63,883 nucleotides of DNA. Source: DATAFF01 sp036257595 (GTDB lineage: Bacteria > Pseudomonadota > Alphaproteobacteria > Rhizobiales > Aestuariivirgaceae). The number at the start of each line of letters is the position of its first letter. Position 1 is the stretch's first letter. The stretch covers positions 1 through 63,883 of the forward strand of contig DATAFF010000022.1 in NCBI GenBank assembly GCA_036257595.1, written 5' to 3'. Below are positions 54,042 to 63,111 of the stretch, piece by piece. The notes beneath the pieces were generated by a model, which saw only the letters and a list, made by a program, of their open reading frames with translations, made no database searches and was not told the origin of the DNA. The position numbers and the translations under genes were made by a program.

Positions 54042-54650
54042 ATGTTCACCGGCATCATCACCTCGCTTGGCGAGGTCGTGGCGATCGAGCGCCGCGGCGA
54101 TCTCCGCATTGCCATCGCCAGCGACTACGATCCCCAGACCATCGCCATCGGTGCCTCGATTGCCTGTTCCGGCGTCTGCCTCACGGTGGTCGAGGTCGGC
54201 CCCGACGCGAGGCGCCGCAGCCGCTTCGCTGTCGATGTTTCGGCCGAGACGCTGGCGCGCACCACGCTCGGCCGCTGGCAACCGGGCACTGCGGTCAACC
54301 TCGAGCGCTCGCTCAAGGTCGGCGACGAGCTGGGCGGCCATCTGGTATTCGGTCACACCGATGGAGTCGCCACCATCGCGCACCGGCAGAACCAGGGCGA
54401 TTCCCTCATTTTCCGGTTCGCCGCGCCGCCTGGGCTTGCGCCCTATATTGCCGAGAAGGGGTCGATCGCTGTCGATGGCACCTCGCTCACCGTCAACGAG
54501 GTTGCGGGTACCGACTTCTCGGTCAACATCATCCCCCATACTCAGGCGGTCACCAGCTTCGGGGCACGACAGGTCGGTGACCTCGTGAATGTGGAAGTCG
54601 ACATGCTGGCGCGCTATGTGGCGAGGCTAAGGGAGTTCTCGACTGCATGA
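54042..54650 (+). CDS. ribC: Riboflavin synthase alpha subunit
   Basis: 202 residues, two lumazine-binding beta-barrel repeats: MFTGIITSLGEV, ACSGVCLTVVEV, VNLERSLKVGDELGGHLVFGHTDGVA in the first half and DGTSLTVNEV, VNIIPHTQ in the second. It dismutates two lumazines to riboflavin. Four bases after ribD and overlapping ribH by 4 bp. Confidence 0.96.
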   Translation: MFTGIITSLGEVVAIERRGDLRIAIASDYDPQTIAIGASIACSGVCLTVVEVGPDARRRSRFAVDVSAETLARTTLGRWQPGTAVNLERSLKVGDELGGHLVFGHTDGVATIAHRQNQGDSLIFRFAAPPGLAPYIAEKGSIAVDGTSLTVNEVAGTDFSVNIIPHTQAVTSFGARQVGDLVNVEVDMLARYVARLREFSTA

Positions 54651-55120
54651 GACAGGACAGGTCGATGGAAATACCGAAGCTGCCGGGGGCACGGATCCTC
54701 ATCGTCGAGGCGCGGTTCTACGACGCCCTAGTCGACGAGCTGACGAGCGGCGCTCGGGCGGTGATTGAGGCGGCGCAGGCGGAGTATGAGATCGTGGCTG
54801 TGCCCGGTGCCCTCGAAGTGCCGGGCGCCATCGCCCTTGCCGCGGAAGCTGCCGACCCTTACGACGGCTATGTCGCGATCGGCGTGGTGATCCGCGGCGA
54901 GACCTCGCACTACGATATTGTCGCGGGCGAGTCGGCGCGGGGCATCATGGAGCTGACGCTCGACGGGCTGTGCATCGGCAATGGCATCGTCACCGTCGAG
55001 AACGAGGCGCAGGCCTGGAACCGGGCCCGCCGGAGCGAGCTTGACAAGGGCGGCCATGCGGCCCGTGCCTGCCTGACGATGATTGGCCTGGCGCGCCGCT
55101 GGCGGGAGGAGATGGCTTGA
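54647..55120 (+). CDS. ribH: 6,7-dimethyl-8-ribityllumazine synthase
   Basis: 157 residues from ATG 54647, which overlaps the ribC stop; ATG 54665, with AGGACAGG before it, may be the main start. Marks are VEARFYDAL, VPGALEVPGAIALA, GYVAIGVVIRGETSHYDIVAGESARGIMEL and NGIVTVENEAQAWNRA. It condenses the pyrimidinedione with dihydroxybutanone phosphate. Overlaps nusB. Confidence 0.96.
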   Translation: MRQDRSMEIPKLPGARILIVEARFYDALVDELTSGARAVIEAAQAEYEIVAVPGALEVPGAIALAAEAADPYDGYVAIGVVIRGETSHYDIVAGESARGIMELTLDGLCIGNGIVTVENEAQAWNRARRSELDKGGHAARACLTMIGLARRWREEMA

Positions 55121-55593
55121 GTGCAATCCGCAAAAAGCCCTTGCTCGTAGCGCGCGCCGCAGCCAGGCTCGGCGCCGTCCAGGCGCTCTATCAGATGGAC
55201 ATCGCGCAGACCGATCTCGCCGATGTGCTGGCCGATTTCGGTTCGATACGCCTGGGCGAGGCATTCGAGGAAGGCGAATGCGGCGAGGCCGACTTCGCCC
55301 TTTTGCGCGACATCGTCGGCGGCGTGGTGCGCGAGCAGCGAGTGATCGATCGCTCCCTCGTTGACTGCCTCGCCGAGGGCTGGACCCTTGGACGGCTCGA
55401 CGCTACGGCGCGGGCAATTCTCAGGGCAGGGGCCTACGAGTTGATGTTTCGCAACGATATTCCTGCCAAGGTCGCCATTTCGCAATATATTGACGTGGCA
55501 CACGCCTTTTTTGACGGCAGCGAGCCGGGCTTCATCAACGCGGCGCTCGACCAATTGGCCCGCCGTCAGCGGCAAGGCGAGATCGGTGGCTGA
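55117..55593 (+). CDS. nusB: Transcription antitermination factor NusB
   Basis: 158 residues from TTG 55117. All-helical NusB fold: ARAAARLGAVQALYQMDIAQTD at the start, LDATARAILRAGAYELMFRNDIPAKVAISQYIDVAHAFFDGSEPGFINAALDQLAR in the C-terminal half. With NusE it binds boxA RNA for rRNA antitermination. Last gene of the rib cluster. Confidence 0.95.
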   Translation: MSAIRKKPLLVARAAARLGAVQALYQMDIAQTDLADVLADFGSIRLGEAFEEGECGEADFALLRDIVGGVVREQRVIDRSLVDCLAEGWTLGRLDATARAILRAGAYELMFRNDIPAKVAISQYIDVAHAFFDGSEPGFINAALDQLARRQRQGEIGG

Positions 55594-55764
55594 GCCGCTA
55601 CCGTTTGGTGCCGCATGGAGGAAATTTCAACCCCGTTGCCTTGACACGATAGTTTTGGCATTTTCCGCCCGAACAGACCGGGGGTTGAGGGGACCTGTGC
55701 CGGAATTTGTCTGCAGCCATTGCTGTCCAGCCTTGGATTAAGACACTCACAACAAGGACTTATT

Positions 55765-57918
55765 ATGAGTGCAACACTCTGGATTATCGTTGCCTGCGGC
55801 TCGCTCTCGATCGTTTACGGCATCTGGGCGACCCGCTCGCTGATGGCTGCCGATGCCGGTTCGGCGCGCATGCAGGAGATTTCCGCAGCTGTCCGCGAGG
55901 GTGCGCAAGCCTATTTGCGGCGCCAATATATGACCATTGCCCTTGTCGGCGTGGTTATCTTCATCATCGCCTGGGCACTGCTCGGCCGCTATCCGGCGAT
56001 CGGTTTCGCCATCGGAGCGCTGCTCTCGGGATCGGCCGGCTTCATCGGCATGAACGTTTCGGTGAGGGCCAATGTCCGGGTGGCGCAGGCCGCAACCAAG
56101 TCGTTGTCCGGCGGTCTCGATCTCGCCTTCAAGGCCGGCGCCGTCACCGGCATGCTGGTCGCTGGCCTCGCTCTTCTCGGCGTCACCCTCTATTTCGGCT
56201 TCCTCGTCGGAACGCTCGGCTTTGCCCCGACCGAGCGCACGGTGATCGATTCGTTGGTGGCGCTCGGCTTCGGCGCCTCGCTGATCTCGATCTTCGCCCG
56301 TCTCGGCGGCGGCATCTTCACCAAGGGCGCCGATGTCGGCGGCGACATGGTTGGCAAGGTGGAAGCCGGCATCCCGGAGGATGATCCGCGCAATCCGGCC
56401 ACCATCGCCGACAATGTCGGCGACAATGTCGGCGACTGCGCCGGAATGGCCGCCGACCTGTTCGAGACCTATGTGGTGACCGTGGTCGCCACCATGGTTC
56501 TCGGCGCCATCGTCTTCGCCACGCCGGAGCTCCAGCAGGCGGCGATGCTCTACCCGCTGGCGATCGGCGGGGCCTGTGTCGTCACCTCGATCATCGGCAC
56601 CTTCTTCGTGCGGCTCGGCGCCAACAACTCGATCATGGGTGCGCTCTATCGCGGCTTCGTCGCCTCGGCCGTGTTGTCGCTCGTCGCGCTCTGGCCGGTG
56701 ACCAGCTGGATCTGGGGCGGCATGAACGTGCCGCTGACCGCCGCCGGAGCGAGCTTCACGCCGATGCATCTCTTCTGGTGCGGGCTTGTCGGGCTGGTCG
56801 TGACCGGCCTCATCGTGTGGATCACCGAATATTATACCGGCACCGGTTATCGCCCGGTGGCCTCGATTGCCGAGGCCTCGGTCACCGGTCATGGCACCAA
56901 CGTCATTCAGGGCCTTGCAGTGTCGCTCGAGGCAACGGCACTGCCGGCACTGGTCATCATCGCCGGCATCATCACCACCTTCAATCTCGCCGGCCTCTAT
57001 GGGGTGGCGGTCGCTGTCGCCACCATGTTGGCGCTGGCCGGCATGGTGGTGGCGCTCGATGCCTTTGGGCCGGTGACCGACAATGCCGGCGGCATCGCCG
57101 AGATGGCGGGCCTGCCCAAGGAGGTGCGCCAATCGACCGACGCCCTCGATGCTGTCGGCAACACCACCAAGGCGGTGACCAAGGGCTATGCGATCGGCTC
57201 GGCGGGCCTTGGCGCGCTGGTGCTGTTCGCCGCCTATACGCAGGACCTCCGCTATTTCGCCGCTCATGCCGCACCGGGCAGCTTCTTCGACGGCATTGGC
57301 GACATCAGCTTCTCGCTCGCCGATCCCTATGTGGTGGTCGGGCTGCTGTTCGGCGGTCTTCTGCCCTATCTTTTCGGCGGGATCTCGATGACGGCGGTCG
57401 GCCGCGCCGCGCAGGCGGTGGTGGCAGAGGTGCGCCGCCAGTTCCGCGACCACCCGGGGATCATGAAGGGCACCGAGCGCCCCGATTACGGGCGCGCCGT
57501 CGACATGCTGACCCGCGCCGCCATCCGCGAGATGATCGTGCCCTCGCTGCTGCCGGTGCTGTCGCCCATCGTTGTCTTCCTGGTGGTCAATGCGATCGCC
57601 GGCAAGGCCTCCGCCTTTGCCGCGCTCGGCGCGATGCTGCTCGGTGTCATCGTGACCGGGCTGTTCGTCGCGATCTCGATGACCGCCGGCGGCGGCGCTT
57701 GGGACAATGCCAAGAAGTCGTTCGAGGATGGCTATGTCGATAGCCATGGCACCCGCCATCTCAAGGGGTCGGAGGCGCACAAGGCATCGGTGACCGGCGA
57801 TACGGTGGGAGATCCCTACAAGGACACCGCCGGCCCGGCAGTCAACCCGATGATCAAGATCACCAATATCGTGGCGCTGCTGCTCCTGGCCGTCCTCGCC
57901 CATGGTGGCGGCGGCTAG
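55765..57918 (+). CDS. hppA: Membrane-bound proton-translocating pyrophosphatase, K+-independent
   Basis: 717 residues, about 16 membrane helices, from ATG 55765 (AAGGA upstream). Hydrolysis motifs are GGGIFTKGADVGGDMVGKVEAGIPEDDPRNPATIADNVGDNVGDCAGMAADLFE and DNAGGIAEMAG with the later KGSEAHKASVTGDTVGDPYKDTAGPAVNPMIK. GNTTKA carries Lys where K+-dependent enzymes have Ala, so it should be K+-independent and pump H+. It conserves energy from PPi made in biosynthesis. TTGACA at 55641-55646 may be its -35, without a clear -10. Confidence 0.95.
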   Translation: MSATLWIIVACGSLSIVYGIWATRSLMAADAGSARMQEISAAVREGAQAYLRRQYMTIALVGVVIFIIAWALLGRYPAIGFAIGALLSGSAGFIGMNVSVRANVRVAQAATKSLSGGLDLAFKAGAVTGMLVAGLALLGVTLYFGFLVGTLGFAPTERTVIDSLVALGFGASLISIFARLGGGIFTKGADVGGDMVGKVEAGIPEDDPRNPATIADNVGDNVGDCAGMAADLFETYVVTVVATMVLGAIVFATPELQQAAMLYPLAIGGACVVTSIIGTFFVRLGANNSIMGALYRGFVASAVLSLVALWPVTSWIWGGMNVPLTAAGASFTPMHLFWCGLVGLVVTGLIVWITEYYTGTGYRPVASIAEASVTGHGTNVIQGLAVSLEATALPALVIIAGIITTFNLAGLYGVAVAVATMLALAGMVVALDAFGPVTDNAGGIAEMAGLPKEVRQSTDALDAVGNTTKAVTKGYAIGSAGLGALVLFAAYTQDLRYFAAHAAPGSFFDGIGDISFSLADPYVVVGLLFGGLLPYLFGGISMTAVGRAAQAVVAEVRRQFRDHPGIMKGTERPDYGRAVDMLTRAAIREMIVPSLLPVLSPIVVFLVVNAIAGKASAFAALGAMLLGVIVTGLFVAISMTAGGGAWDNAKKSFEDGYVDSHGTRHLKGSEAHKASVTGDTVGDPYKDTAGPAVNPMIKITNIVALLLLAVLAHGGGG

Positions 57919-57947
57919 GCTAAGGAGGTCGGCGCGTTTGCGAGCGA

Positions 57948-58221
57948 CTAGAGCACCATGCCGTCAGATCTACCCGACCTGCGTTGCGTTGCGGCGAGTC
58001 GAGCCGCTAGGAGCCGCGTGCCGCGCGATGCGGGACATCGAGCAAGCGCGGCGACGCAGCGGGCGGCCGCCGCGGCGCAACCCGCAGGGCCAGGCGCTTT
58101 TGCCGCGTGGGTTCGTCGAAGGCCTTGGCCGTATTCCCGATACGACCTTCGGCCATTCTCCTGCCCACGCGGCAAAATCGCCTCGGCGCAGGTGGGTACA
58201 TCTGATGGCATGGTGCTCTAG
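57948..58221. repeat. Composite palindromic element, family C copy 2 (274 bp)
   Basis: Outer inverted repeats CTAGAGCACCATGCC (57948-57962) and GGCATGGTGCTCTAG (58207-58221) are perfect and extend inward with few mismatches (TCAGATCTACCC versus TCAGATGTACCC). Inside is a second inverted pair, GGCGCTTTTGCCGCGTGGG and CCCACGCGGCAAAATCGCC, and a central CGTAT-TCCCG-ATACG hairpin. No frame inside encodes a recognisable protein. It resembles a non-autonomous mobile element lying between hppA and bamE. Confidence 0.8.
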
Positions 58222-58235
58222 ATCCTAGCCCACCA

Positions 58236-58715
58236 TCATGGCCCGACCCGGCCCTTGCCAGGCGGGCCTTCGGCCGGGCTGAAGGTGCCGATATTGCCGA
58301 AGATCTGGCGGAGGATCGTCAGCTCCTTGCCGGCGGTCGGGGTCTCGCGTGAGCTGATATTGACGATGCGACCGTCCTGGAGGCTGTAATTGGCGAAGCT
58401 CTCGACCTGATTGTTCTGGTTGAAGCGCACCGCGAACACCTTGCGATCGGTTTCCTGCGGATCGAAAAAGGCCTGCTGCTCGACGGTCGAGGAAATATAA
58501 TAGTAGCTGTCGCCCGTGTTGTTGATGGTGGCGGTGGTCGATGGCGATCCCAGCGTCGCCTCGACCTCGGCCTTGGTCATCCCGACCTGGACCTTCTGCA
58601 TGTCCTGGGCGCGAGGCAGATAGCCGCGATGGCTCACCGTCGCCGAGCAGGCGGCCATCATCAGGGCCAAGACTGGCAACACCATGCGCTTGCGCCGGTT
58701 GAACAGGTAGGTCAT
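58236..58715 (-). CDS. bamE: Outer membrane assembly lipoprotein BamE (SmpA/OmlA)
   Basis: 159 residues from ATG 58713-58715 (GGGGAG upstream). The lipobox MMAACS gives lipidated Cys23. The BamE domain has VQVGMTKAEVEATLGSPS and strands YYYISSTVEQQAFFDPQE, VFAVRFNQNNQVESFANYSLQDG. It stabilises the BAM complex that inserts outer-membrane beta-barrels. Divergent from the CBP3 gene. Confidence 0.94.
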   Translation of the reverse strand: MTYLFNRRKRMVLPVLALMMAACSATVSHRGYLPRAQDMQKVQVGMTKAEVEATLGSPSTTATINNTGDSYYYISSTVEQQAFFDPQETDRKVFAVRFNQNNQVESFANYSLQDGRIVNISSRETPTAGKELTILRQIFGNIGTFSPAEGPPGKGRVGP

Positions 58716-58762
58716 GTGTTGCGCCAACTCCCCAGCACCACCCTATTAGAGGCAGTGCATTG

Positions 58763-59314
58763 ATGCTAAAGCGGTTCTTCGGCGGTCCCGATGTCGCAAA
58801 TCCCCGTTCGGATTCGGTCTATGCGGGGATTGTGGCGCTGGCGCGGCGGCCATGGCTCTACTCCCGGGCAGGCGTCCCGGACACGGTGAGCGGTCGGTTC
58901 GACATGATCGTGCTGCATCTTGCCCTGGTGCTCGAGCGGCTGCGTGACGGCGGGCCAGCGGCTCAGGTCTTCTCTCAAGCGCTGCTCGAGACCATGTTCG
59001 CCGATATGGACCGGAATCTGCGGGAAATGGGGGTTGGCGATCTGAGCGTCGCCAAGCGGATGCGCACCATGGCGAGCGTCCATTACGGGCGAGCCATTGC
59101 CTATCGCGAGGCGTTTGCCGGCGTAGACCCGCCTGCCGCGGTCGCGCAGGTGCTGGCGCGCAATCTCTTTCCTGCCGGAACGCCGCCGACTGCCGACATG
59201 GCGCTGCTGGCAGATCATGCAATAGCGTTCAGGGCGGCGCTGGCGGCAATACCGGTCGAGGAGGTGGCCAACGGGATTCTTCCCGATCTTGCGACGGTCG
59301 AGGAGCGAGGATGA
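58763..59314 (+). CDS. Ubiquinol-cytochrome c chaperone (CBP3-like)
   Basis: 183 residues. Helical Ubiq_cyt_C_chap domain: VYAGIVALARRPWLYSRAGVPDTVSGRFDMIVLHLALVLERLRD, FADMDRNLREMGVGDLSVAKRMR. It helps assemble cytochrome b of complex III. Overlaps the DUF177 gene by 4 bp, an arrangement usual in alphaproteobacteria. Confidence 0.92.
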   Translation: MLKRFFGGPDVANPRSDSVYAGIVALARRPWLYSRAGVPDTVSGRFDMIVLHLALVLERLRDGGPAAQVFSQALLETMFADMDRNLREMGVGDLSVAKRMRTMASVHYGRAIAYREAFAGVDPPAAVAQVLARNLFPAGTPPTADMALLADHAIAFRAALAAIPVEEVANGILPDLATVEERG

Positions 59315-59853
59315 ACGCCGTGACGCCTGAATTCTCCCGATTGATCCCGGTCGACCGCATTCCCGAGGCGGGGCTCGACGAACGGATCGAGGCCGATGAG
59401 AGCGAGCGCGTGGCGTTGGCGCAGCGCTTTGCGCTGCCGCAGATCCTGAGCCTTGCCGCCGATTTTCACATCACCCCATGGCGGCGGGGGAGGATCCATG
59501 TGCAGGGCAACGTGACCGCCAAGCTGGTGCAGCGCTGCGTCATCACCCTCGACCCATTCCCCGTTGAGCTTGCTTTCCCAGTGGAGCGCTTTTTCATGGC
59601 CGAGGGTGCGCGCCACGATCATGTCGAGGAGTTGGAGGGCGACGAGCCCGACATCGTCAATGGCGGCGCCATCGATCTCGGCGAGCTGACGGCCGAGGAG
59701 CTGGCGCTCAACCTTGATCCTTATCCGCGAAAGCCCGGTGCGGAAATGGCTGCGGAGTTCGGGGCCGTGCAACCTGAGAACGAGCAAGCGAGCGGCGACG
59801 GCCCGTTCGCCGCTTTGCAGAAGCTTGTAAAGTCCAAAGACCGTGGAGAATAG
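59311..59853 (+). CDS. DUF177 (YceD-like) protein
   Basis: 180 residues. DUF177 marks are RGRIHVQGNVTAKLVQRCVITLDPFPVEL and the acidic GGAIDLGELTAEELALNLDPYPRKPG motif. The family affects 23S rRNA maturation in plants and bacteria. In many bacteria rpmF follows; here plsX follows directly. Confidence 0.92.
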   Translation: MNAVTPEFSRLIPVDRIPEAGLDERIEADESERVALAQRFALPQILSLAADFHITPWRRGRIHVQGNVTAKLVQRCVITLDPFPVELAFPVERFFMAEGARHDHVEELEGDEPDIVNGGAIDLGELTAEELALNLDPYPRKPGAEMAAEFGAVQPENEQASGDGPFAALQKLVKSKDRGE

Positions 59854-59961
59854 GGTTGGTGGCGTCACCTTGGCTCTTGCTCGCCGGCTGTCTCGCGCTA
59901 TTGTCCCGCGACTTCAGAGTGGCAATGCAACCGGTCGGGACTGAAGCCGATGCGTGTATGA

Positions 59962-61020
59962 ATGGCTGAGCAGGTTGTGATAGCGCTGGATGCGATGGGC
60001 GGCGACCTCGGGCCCGATATGGTGCTTCCAGGTGCAGCCCTGGCGCTTAGCCGCCATCCGAATATCGAGTTCAAGCTTTATGGCGATGCGCCGCGGATCC
60101 GCAGTCTGCTCTCGCAATATCCCGCCGTGGCCGCCAAGGCGTCGGTTCACCATGCCGAGATTGCGGTCGGCATGGAGGACAAGCCGAGTCAGGCGCTGCG
60201 GCGCGGCAGGCGTGTCAGCAGCATGTGGCAGGCGATCGAGGCAGTGAAGCGCGGGGAGGCGCATGTGGCGGTGTCCGCCGGCAATACCGGGGCTTTGATG
60301 GCGATGGCCAAGGTCATTCTCGACACTATGCCGGGGATCGACCGCCCGGCCATCGCCGCCATCTGGCCGACGCTCAGGGGCGAGAGCATCGTGCTCGATG
60401 TCGGGGCAACGATCGGTGCCGACGCCGACCAGCTCGTCGATTTCGCCATCATGGGCGAGGCGCTGGCCCGCTGCCTGTTCGGCATCGAGCGGCCGACTGT
60501 CGGCCTGCTCAACATCGGTGTCGAGGAGATCAAGGGCATCGAGCAGGTCAAGGAAGCCGCCCGGCGGCTCAGGGAGCTCAGGCTGCCGATCGAATATATC
60601 GGCTTTGTCGAAGGCGACGACCTCGGCAAGGGCACTGTCGATGTCGTGGTGACCGAGGGGTTCACCGGCAATATCGCGCTCAAGACCGCTGAGGGCACCG
60701 CCCGCCAGCTGACCGCCTATCTGAAGCAGGCGCTCAACCGCACGCTCATCGCCAGGATCGGTGCCTATATGGCGGCGGGAGCCTTCGAGGCGGTGCGCGA
60801 GAAGATGGACCCGCGGACGCGCAATGGCGGAGTGTTCCTCGGGCTGAACGGCGTCGTGGTCAAGAGTCATGGCGGCACCGACGCCTTCGGCTTTGCATCG
60901 GCGATCGATGTCGCGGTCGACATGGTCGAGAACCGCATCGTCGAAAAGATCGCCGCCGACATGGCGGTGAAATCCACGCTTTCGCCTGGCCCGGTGGCCG
61001 AGGCCGGGGCAGGGGTCTGA
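59962..61020 (+). CDS. plsX: Phosphate acyltransferase PlsX
   Basis: 352 residues. VIALDAMGGDLGPDMVLPGA start, VSAGNTGALMAMAK, LDVGATIGADADQLVDFA and VVTEGFTGNIALKTAEGTA. It makes acyl-phosphate from acyl-ACP for phospholipid synthesis. Two bases before fabH. Confidence 0.96.
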   Translation: MAEQVVIALDAMGGDLGPDMVLPGAALALSRHPNIEFKLYGDAPRIRSLLSQYPAVAAKASVHHAEIAVGMEDKPSQALRRGRRVSSMWQAIEAVKRGEAHVAVSAGNTGALMAMAKVILDTMPGIDRPAIAAIWPTLRGESIVLDVGATIGADADQLVDFAIMGEALARCLFGIERPTVGLLNIGVEEIKGIEQVKEAARRLRELRLPIEYIGFVEGDDLGKGTVDVVVTEGFTGNIALKTAEGTARQLTAYLKQALNRTLIARIGAYMAAGAFEAVREKMDPRTRNGGVFLGLNGVVVKSHGGTDAFGFASAIDVAVDMVENRIVEKIAADMAVKSTLSPGPVAEAGAGV

Positions 61021-61022
61021 AA

Positions 61023-62003
61023 ATGCAGCGGCGGCGGGCGGTCATTGAAGGGGTGGGGTCGGCGCTTCCCGAGCGGGTGCTGACCAATCACGATCTTGCA
61101 CGGATGGTCGACACCAGCGATGCATGGATCATCGAGCGAACCGGCATTCGCGAGCGGCGGATCGCCGGGCCGGGGGAGACGACGGCAAGCCTTGGCATTG
61201 CCGCCGCCAGGGCGGCGCTCGACCATGCCGGCGTCGCGGCCGACGAGATCGACCTGATCATCCTTGCCACCTCCACTCCGGACAATACCTTCCCGGCAAC
61301 GGCGGCCTCGGTTCAGGCCGGTCTTGGCATCACCACGGGCGCTGCCTTCGATGTACAAGCGGTGTGCTCGGGATTTGTCTATGCGCTGACGACCGCCGAT
61401 GCCTTTTTGCGCGCCGGCACGGCATCGTCAGCGCTGGTGGTCGGGTCGGAGACCTTTTCGCGGATACTCGACTGGTCGGACCGCGCGACCTGCGTGCTGT
61501 TTGGCGACGGTGCCGGCGCGGTGGTGCTGCGTGCCCGCGACGACACCGGCGAGGGGCTGGAGCAACGTGGCATCCATGCGGCCGTGATCCGCTCCGACGG
61601 CCGCTACAAGGACAAGCTCTATGTCGATGGCGGGCCTTCCACCACCAAGACCGTGGGGGTGCTGCGGATGGAGGGCAAGGATGTTTTCCGCCATGCCGTC
61701 ACCAATATTTCCGATGTGATGCATGAAACATTGAACCTCGTCGGCATCACCGGCGCCGAAATCGACTGGTTCGTGCCGCATCAGGCGAATGCTCGCATCC
61801 TTGACGGCGCCGCGCGAAAATTCGGCATTCCGATCGAGCGGGTGGTGATCACGCTTGATTCTCACGGCAATACTTCGGCGGCGTCGATCCCGCTGGCACT
61901 CGATGTTGCGGTCAAGGATGGTCGAATCAAGCCGGGCGACATGGTGCTTATGGAAGCGATGGGCGGCGGTTTCACCTGGGGTGCGGTGCTGGCCCGCTGG
62001 TAG
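61023..62003 (+). CDS. fabH: 3-oxoacyl-ACP synthase III
   Basis: 326 residues. Catalytic Cys in FDVQAVCSGFVYAL, His in FVPHQANARI and Asn in DSHGNTSAASIPLAL. The start RRAVIEGVGSALPERVLTN is typical. It starts fatty-acid chains from acetyl-CoA and malonyl-ACP. It is part of the plsX-fabH-ihfA-merR cluster usual in this order. Confidence 0.97.
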   Translation: MQRRRAVIEGVGSALPERVLTNHDLARMVDTSDAWIIERTGIRERRIAGPGETTASLGIAAARAALDHAGVAADEIDLIILATSTPDNTFPATAASVQAGLGITTGAAFDVQAVCSGFVYALTTADAFLRAGTASSALVVGSETFSRILDWSDRATCVLFGDGAGAVVLRARDDTGEGLEQRGIHAAVIRSDGRYKDKLYVDGGPSTTKTVGVLRMEGKDVFRHAVTNISDVMHETLNLVGITGAEIDWFVPHQANARILDGAARKFGIPIERVVITLDSHGNTSAASIPLALDVAVKDGRIKPGDMVLMEAMGGGFTWGAVLARW

Positions 62004-62092
62004 CATCAGTTTGAGCGCTTCGGGTCGATTGCGTATTGACCCCTAAACCCCTGAAAGATAACCTCAACTACAGTCAGACGGGGGGTTGGCCC

Positions 62093-62404
62093 GTGAGTAA
62101 GACTCTCACCCGCGCGGACCTGAGCGAGGCAGTGCATCGCCAGGTTGGTTTGTCACGAAGCGACTCGGCAGAGCTGGTCAAAACGGTCTTGGACGTGGTG
62201 GCCCAGGCGGTGGCGACTGGAGAGAATGTCAAACTCTCCTCCTTCGGGACCTTCATCGTGCGCTGGAAGCGGGCGCGGATGGGTCGCAATCCCAAGACCG
62301 GCGAGGAAGTGCCGATTACCCAGCGCCGCGTTCTCGTTTTTCGGCCGAGCCAGGTCATGAAGAACAGGGTCAACGGTCTCGCAAACGGAGGCGAGGCGGA
62401 TTGA
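62093..62404 (+). CDS. ihfA: Integration host factor alpha subunit
   Basis: 103 residues from GTG 62093 (GGGGGG upstream); the frame is open 19 codons earlier but homologues start at (V/M)SKTLTRADLSEAV. HU/IHF fold with VKLSSFGTFIVRWKRARMGRNPKTGEEVPITQRRVLVFRPSQVMKNRVN, including the DNA-intercalating R-N-P-K arm. Overlaps the MerR start. Confidence 0.95.
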   Translation: MSKTLTRADLSEAVHRQVGLSRSDSAELVKTVLDVVAQAVATGENVKLSSFGTFIVRWKRARMGRNPKTGEEVPITQRRVLVFRPSQVMKNRVNGLANGGEAD

Positions 62405-62907
62405 ACAAGGCGCCGGAAGCTTTTCGCACCATCAGCGAGGTGGCCGACGGGCTCGATGTGCCGCAGCATGTTCTGCGGTTCTGGGAGACTCGCTTCACCC
62501 AGATCCGGCCGATGAAGCGCGGCGGCGGGCGCCGCTACTACCGGCCCAACGACGTCGACCTGCTCAACGGCATCCGCCAGCTGCTCTATGGCGAAGGCTA
62601 CACGATCCGCGGGGTGCAGCGCATTCTCCGGGATCATGGCGTGGCCCATGTCACGGCGATCGGCCGCGGCGAGATCAGAGCCGAGCCGGAGGGTCAGGCA
62701 GCGCGCGAAGCTGCCCCGGAAGCAAAGCCCGAGAGCCAGTCTGTGCCGCCTGAATCACCTGCGCCATTGAACGCCGAAGCCGCGCCGCCGCCGCAGCTGC
62801 CACCTCAGGCAAGCGGTCCGGCCCTCAGTCGCAGCGACACCGAGGAACTCCGCCTGGCGCTGACCGATCTTGCCGCCGCCCGGCGCATTCTCGATCACGC
62901 GGAGTAG
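62401..62907 (+). CDS. MerR-family transcriptional regulator
   Basis: 168 residues from TTG 62401, 4-bp overlap with ihfA. N-terminal winged helix: FRTISEVADGLDVPQHVLRFWETRFTQIRPMKRGGGRRYYRPNDVDLLNGIRQLLYGEGYTIRGVQRIL. A Pro/Ala-rich linker (about 100-140) leads to a short helix; no metal-binding cysteines, so it is not a metal sensor. The TAG stop (62905-62907) is the first triplet of a family C element. Confidence 0.92.
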   Translation: MNKAPEAFRTISEVADGLDVPQHVLRFWETRFTQIRPMKRGGGRRYYRPNDVDLLNGIRQLLYGEGYTIRGVQRILRDHGVAHVTAIGRGEIRAEPEGQAAREAAPEAKPESQSVPPESPAPLNAEAAPPPQLPPQASGPALSRSDTEELRLALTDLAAARRILDHAE

Positions 62908-62983
62908 AGCATCATGCTGCCAGGTCTACCCGGCCTGCGTTGCGCCTCGGCGCAGGTGGGTACAGGACAGCATGATGCTCTAG
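62905..62983. repeat. Short palindromic element, family C copy 3 (79 bp)
   Basis: TAGAGCATCATGCTG and CAGCATGATGCTCTA are perfect ends. They continue inward with TCTACCC...CCTGCG against CGCAGG...GGGTAC, around a small TGCGCCTCGGCGCA hairpin. Without the 190-bp interior of copy 2, it looks like the minimal form. It supplies the merR stop codon. Confidence 0.8.
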
Positions 62984-63031
62984 AGCCGGCTCTTTCACTG
63001 GCGGAGGCAAGATGGTATAGGCGGCTCGGTT

Positions 63032-63108
63032 CGGAGCGTAGCGCAGCCCGGTAGCGCACTACTCTGGGGGGGTAGGGGTCGCGGGTTCGAATCCCGCCGC
63101 TCCGACCA
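63032..63108 (+). tRNA. tRNA-Pro (anticodon GGG)
   Basis: Full cloverleaf: acceptor CGGAGCG/CGCTCCG; D-arm with GCGC pairing; anticodon stem CTACT/GGTAG with loop CTGGGGG, giving anticodon GGG; T-arm GCGGG-TTCGAAT-CCCGC; CCA encoded at 63106-63108. Proline codons CCC/CCT. Confidence 0.97.
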
Positions 63109-63111
63109 CTT

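Noticed and set aside
55747..57903. 718-codon open frame opposite hppA
   Set aside because: His/Arg/Asp-rich antisense translation of a membrane protein; hppA motifs are intact on the plus strand.
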